Origin: an uncultured Planctomycetaceae bacterium
GTDB lineage: Bacteria; Planctomycetota; Planctomycetia; Planctomycetales; Planctomycetaceae
Direction of reading: 5' to 3'
Length of the DNA: 7,275 nt
Assembly: GCA_903823545.1 (NCBI GenBank)
Contig: CAIJTL010000389.1
Location: forward strand, 1-7,275
The notes beneath the pieces are model-generated. The model saw nothing but the letters and a program-made list of their open reading frames with translations. It had not been told where the DNA came from and ran no database searches. The position numbers and the translations under genes are program-made. Shown in pieces: positions 7,001 to 7,275 of the stretch; position 1 is the first letter of the stretch, and the number at the start of each line of letters is the position of its first letter.

Positions 7001-7275
7001 GTGATGCTCGCTTCGGTTCCGTCAGCACCGTTCGCGTCGAGGTTCGTGATCGTCGCATTGTCGATTTGAGTTCCCGACACCGTGTCTGCACCTGCTTCAC
7101 CGTCGATGCTGCCAGTCAGCGTGGCACCGATGTTGAACAGGTCCGTTCCACCACCACCGAGTAAGTTGGTGGTCGTCGCGAGAGTCACGTTGAATGTGTC
7201 GCTCGAGGCGTTTCCTTGCAGGTTGGCGAAGCCGGAGAAGTTCAAGACTGCCAAATTCGTGTTGGTGTAGGTCGG
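1057..7275 (-). CDS. Giant tandem-repeat RTX-type protein, 5' end missing
   Basis: Visible are 2,072 codons plus the TGA stop (1059-1057); residue 1 here is the codon at 7275-7273. The true start lies beyond the window: the frame is open to 7275 and the seven codons before the apparent TTG start at 7254 read PTYTNTN, the normal opening of a repeat unit. Residues 1 to about 1677 are 13 beta-rich units. Residues 1685-1735, 1791-1819 and 1872-2051 are RTX nonapeptides (GGxGxDxLx), a motif known to bind calcium in parallel beta-rolls. They are split by two spacer modules and followed by a 21-residue tail ending in DINKLLV. The likely location is outside the cell or at its surface, with type I secretion as the usual route for RTX proteins; no transporter gene is in view. 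No enzyme domain, membrane span or sorting motif is seen. The visible part has no cysteine, and lysine occurs only after about residue 1735. Adhesin or matrix protein is the best guess at role, but that is inference. Confidence 0.93.
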   Translation of the reverse strand, partial: PTYTNTNLAVLNFSGFANLQGNASSDTFNVTLATTTNLLGGGGTDLFNIGATLTGSIDGEAGADTVSGTQIDNATITNLDANGADGTEASITLGFNNIETLTGNGGANTTLTGQAAVDSTWNLDGTPTYENTTPPGLLNFTGFRNLQGGGNVDTFNVTAASTFNLLGGAGADDVNIAAALTGTVSTEAGDDTIDFSLAGTVSGNIDGGTSASLTLFGLAAPANVVVTGNGTIDGFQGTIAGVILGASTFNNITTLVGHAGADSLTGANLANTWSLGVTQTLSTSTRTMQFVGFDTLQGGSNSDTFNVTAFPAFVFQLNGGAGADLFDIDIAIPLTAINGQSGSDTLQGDVVNIVTLTGSDADGFDGTEADINAGVASFDGIDVLTATGAGTLTGQNANATWRLDGTPTYEVGAFVLAINGFLNLNGGTASDTYLVTALSTFNLDGGAGTDLFDIDAALTGTLDGDTGIDTLQGNLIDNVTITLLNASGADGTETAISGNFTDVDSIIGNGGTLTGQAAVVSTWTINGNNSSYADADGTVAIQGFANYQGGGVQDTFNITGATTANLLGGDGTDLFDVGATLTGSINGQAGADTVQGSQINDVFLTFADANGFDMTETSVTTGISDIETLTGNGAAGSSLTGIFTTSSWDLDGSPTYTALGQTLNFTNFADLRGNASFDTFNVTVNSNFNLFGGASADVFNINNAALTGSLIAAGNISAEGGDDDINMIGNASIAGNLDGGTSAELDYSGFATAINVVVTAGGTIDGFQGTATGIGGTFNNIDTLRGSAQADSLTGLNAGGTFELNATTNLSLTNTYTSGARSILFSGFFGADTLQGGTGADRFNVNVATQGNLLGGAGSDVFNLNAALTGRVDGQGTDNYVSIDVLQGSVIDAVILTNSDGFGFDGTETSISGNFTDIETITGNGVAGSTLTGQSFDIPMEAIDSVWLLDGTPTYTSGNVYFLNFSNFANLQGGAVVDEFRVTAPSAFNVNGGGGDDFFTINSTLTGRVTGGAGIDEVRGTQIDAAVLTNSDAINGFDGTEANITLGFNDIETLTGNGNSGTSLTGQNAVSAWALDGTPTYTAGTGTLNFNGFADIQGGTAVDTFNVTGDTTINIFGGNDADIVNLSAHLTGNISTQAGLDDINFLPSGQVTGNIDGGTSAFLDYSGYGSAVAVQLDGPGSIDGYTGTGTGINGTFDNITTLIGSAAADVLTGDDVDGTWNLGATQTYNTGTGSGARTLLFSAFETLQGSSAVDTFNVTAATVEVLNGGANDDIFNLNAVLTPILTGSVNGESGTDTLQGTLVDVALIITQDANGFSGTENSITEVGGVPGFSGIDNLFANGNLSSLTGQNAPVTWNLSNASTYVINGFSLNFSGFDTLQGGTFEDTFNVIGDSTFDSVLGGLGNDEFVIDATLNARIDGDGQNDTLRGTRINNVELTGSDATGFTGTEDDIIGGFDGIDTIIGSGGTLQGHDVPSTWTLDGTPTYTDGSASLDFSGFDNLQGGSADDTFLVTADSTFNLLGGDGNDLFDIDAVLNGSVRGEGAAQGDNDTLQGNLINDVLLFGHETDGFYGFESDVAQSFFSIDTIIGNGGRIIGMSATSTWDLDGTPTYTQDGQVLDFSGFATLQGGEASDTFNVTAPSTFELRGGNGNDSFFFPAGRLNGTADGENGNDLLDGTGATAGLTLLGSRGDDTIIGSSFNDRLDGGSENDSILGMAGNDTITGGTGNDILDGGAGLFDKLLEFPVGNVVLTNTALTGVGTDKLANIEEAEFIGNDANNFFDASKYTLGRVTLRGGAGDDTLYGTPLSDVYDGGAGFDTVKAVSLSNVIATNATIVNSTSVDSLTSVEALDITGHFTTGTTINAGAFTGPTTLTGGAGADRLTSGQGNSVLRGNAGNDILVGGKGLDQLFGGNDNDSLDGGLGNDTLSGEVGNDSLKGGNGDDVLNGGAGRDRLFGGVGQDFLDGGADNDTLAGEDGHDTMFGGTGHDVMAGGIGHDTMNAGDGNDTMDGGDGDDSLLGGTGNDTILGGAGSDRIDGGTGRDKINAGAGSNLIADSISEIDIVFALDINKLLV
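1060..1122 (-). other. C-terminal tail, possible type I secretion signal
   Basis: Residues 2052-2072 start IADSISEIDIVFALDI and end NKLLV. A short tail after the RTX block with acidic then hydrophobic residues is compatible with an uncleaved type I secretion signal, which in known RTX proteins lies at the extreme C-terminus. These signals have poor sequence conservation, so this rests on position only. No LPXTG, PEP-CTERM or Por-type sorting motif is seen. Confidence 0.4.
1123..1662 (-). repeat. RTX nonapeptide block III (20 repeats)
   Basis: Residues 1872-2051 divide without gaps into 20 nonapeptides, from LTGGAGADR to INAGAGSNL, long enough for a full calcium-loaded beta-roll. Most keep the G-G-x-G-x-D core. 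Repeats 12-14 have histidine before the aspartate (EDGHDTM, GTGHDVM, GIGHDTM) and methionine in the usual leucine place. The last repeat loses the aspartate (GAGSNL), a typical degenerate cap. Confidence 0.93.
1663..1797 (-). repeat. Inter-RTX spacer module, copy 2
   Basis: Residues 1827-1871, beginning VIATNATIVNSTSVDSLTSV and ending INAGAFTGPTT, directly before RTX block III. Counted through the following GGAGxDxL, it is one residue longer than copy 1 (55 against 54). It has little sequence identity outside the anchor positions, which suggests an old duplication. Confidence 0.7.
1819..1905 (-). repeat. RTX nonapeptide block II
   Basis: Residues 1791-1819: TLRGGAGDDTLYGTPLSD, then VYDGGAGFDTV. 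Two good GGAGxD cores flank one degenerate repeat. It is the shortest of the three RTX blocks. Confidence 0.85.
1906..2034 (-). repeat. Inter-RTX spacer module, copy 1
   Basis: Residues 1748-1790, beginning VVLTNTALTGVGTDKLANIE and ending FFDASKYTLGRV, directly before RTX block II. It aligns with spacer copy 2 at VxxTN, the VD/TD-x-L core, a glutamate-containing strand, a small-residue A-S/A-G-x-x-T/F-G turn and the entry into TLxGGAGxDxL. It probably forms beta-strands that continue the roll. Confidence 0.7.
2071..2223 (-). repeat. RTX nonapeptide block I
   Basis: Residues 1685-1735 read as about five and a half nonapeptides: LLGSRGDDT, IIGSSFNDR, LDGGSENDS, ILGMAGNDT, ITGGTGNDI, LDGGAG. 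Several keep the G-G-x-G-x-D calcium-binding core, while the first two are degenerate. The block follows directly on the half-unit 12, so the long-unit array passes into canonical RTX repeats without a linker. Confidence 0.88.
2605..2629 (-). repeat. 25-base exact repeat, copy in unit 11
   Basis: Identical over 25 bases to 5848-5872. It codes for the D-T-L-Q-G-N-L-I segment in unit 11. The match ends in mismatches on both sides, so it is an island of identity inside diverged units. Confidence 0.85.
3193..4041 (-). repeat. B-A' cassette 3 (units 8 and 9)
   Basis: 283 codons. The B block (about 3876-3637) has STQAGLDDINF, GNIDGGTSAFLDYSG, GSIDGYTGTGTGINGTFDNI and TTLIGSAAADVLTG. The A' unit opens QTYNTGTGSGARTLLF and ends VTWNLSNA, which changes the next unit's opening from PTYT to STYV. 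Confidence 0.85.
4420..5316 (-). repeat. B-A' cassette 2 (units 5 and 6)
   Basis: 299 codons, the longest of the three. The B block (about 5130-4891) has SAEGGDDDINM, GNLDGGTSAELDYSG, GTIDGFQGTATGIGGTFNNI and DTLRGSAQADSLTG. Its boundary motif reads GGTFELNAT, so the tryptophan present in every other complete unit is phenylalanine here. The A' unit has extra residues in its opening (TNLSLTNTYTSGARSILF), around GTDNYVSIDVLQG and before its tryptophan (SFDIPMEAIDSVW). Confidence 0.85.
5848..5872 (-). repeat. 25-base exact repeat, copy in unit 3
   Basis: Identical to 2605-2629, about 3.2 kb away, and codes for the same D-T-L-Q-G-N-L-I segment in unit 3. The surrounding codons of units 3 and 11 differ. 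Confidence 0.85.
6058..6897 (-). repeat. B-A' cassette 1 (units 1 and 2)
   Basis: 280 codons. The B-specific block (about 6729-6478) replaces the A-type SIDGxxGxDTLQG segment with STEAGDDTIDF, GNIDGGTSASL, GTIDGFQGT and STFNNITTLVGHAGADSLTG. The following A' unit opens with QTLSTSTRTMQFVGFDTLQG instead of the usual PTYT start. This unit lacks the LDYSG seen in the other two B blocks, reading LTLFG at that place. Confidence 0.85.

Larger units (their letters stand above)
2245..7275 (-). repeat. Protein-coding tandem array of 13 units (A, B and A' classes)
   Basis: Unit boundaries, placed just before the P/Q-T-Y motif, from N- to C-terminus: 0 A 7275-6898 (open at the edge); 1 B 6897-6442; 2 A' 6441-6058; 3 A 6057-5692; 4 A 5691-5317; 5 B 5316-4855; 6 A' 4854-4420; 7 A 4419-4042; 8 B 4041-3601; 9 A' 3600-3193; 10 A 3192-2827; 11 A 2826-2452; 12 half-unit A 2451-2245 that runs into the RTX block. 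The A consensus is PTYT, LNFSGFANLQGG, DTFNVT, NLLGGAGxDLFNI, LTGSIDGxxGxDTLQG, IDxVxLTxSDANGFDGTE, GFxDIETLTGNGGxxLTGQ, then STWxLDGT. Each A unit thus holds three degenerate RTX-like glycine/aspartate turns, suggesting the array shares a beta-roll or beta-helix fold with the C-terminus. Complete A units are 122-126 residues, A' 128-145 and B 147-154. Confidence 0.9.

Noticed and set aside
829..7164. Long plus-strand open frames opposite the giant gene (829-1743, 2860-3768, 4360-5193, 5293-6432, 6439-7164 and others)
   Set aside because: They are antisense shadows. The periodic, GC-rich repeat codons lack stops on the opposite strand; the translations are arginine/valine- or proline/serine-rich and echo the period of the minus-strand repeats.
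7252..7254. TTG as the start codon of the giant gene
   Set aside because: The frame is open upstream to 7275 and the preceding codons read PTYTNTN, the standard start of a repeat unit, so translation clearly begins beyond the window.
2245..7275. CRISPR array or DNA satellite as explanation of the periodicity
   Set aside because: The period is about 366-460 bases and the DNA is diverged between units, while the peptide pattern is conserved in one frame. This is a protein repeat.

Overview
The window holds the 3' part of one very large gene for a repetitive, RTX-type (calcium-binding, probably secreted) protein on the minus strand, one small complete gene of the DUF2200 family on the same strand, and little else. 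The giant gene fills 1057-7275 (85% of the window), is open through the right edge and codes for at least 2,072 residues. From residue composition and repeat style (W-x-L-D-G-T-P-T-Y, F-x-x-L-Q-G-G, D-T-F-N-V, then GGxGxDxLx nonapeptides) the source looks like a marine planctomycete of the Rhodopirellula type. That is inferred from recall of similar proteins and was not tested by a search.

Layout, left to right. Positions 1-110 have no gene I can support. Positions 111-476 (minus) are the DUF2200 gene, about 44% GC. Positions 477-973 are a roughly 500-base gap of high GC with short arginine-rich reading frames and a 7-bp stem-loop, but no convincing gene. Positions 974-1017 are a strong intrinsic terminator for the giant gene. 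Positions 1057-7275 are the giant gene, about 60% GC in the lines sampled.

The giant protein has two parts. The first ~1,680 visible residues are 13 tandem units of about 120-155 residues. There are three unit classes in an ordered pattern: A B A' / A A B A' / A B A' / A A A-half. B units carry an extra ~80-residue block and are always followed by the distinct A' class, which points to duplication of multi-unit cassettes. Units 0-11 contain no lysine, the whole visible protein has no cysteine, and there is one tryptophan per unit at the unit boundary (phenylalanine replaces it in one unit). The last ~390 residues are three blocks of RTX nonapeptides separated by two diverged copies of a ~45-residue spacer, then a 21-residue tail that could hold a type I secretion signal.

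The two genes share a strand but are separated by a terminator and a ~580-base gap, so they are probably not an operon. The GC drop at the DUF2200 gene suggests a separate origin. I see no RNA genes, CRISPR array, insertion sequence or attachment site.
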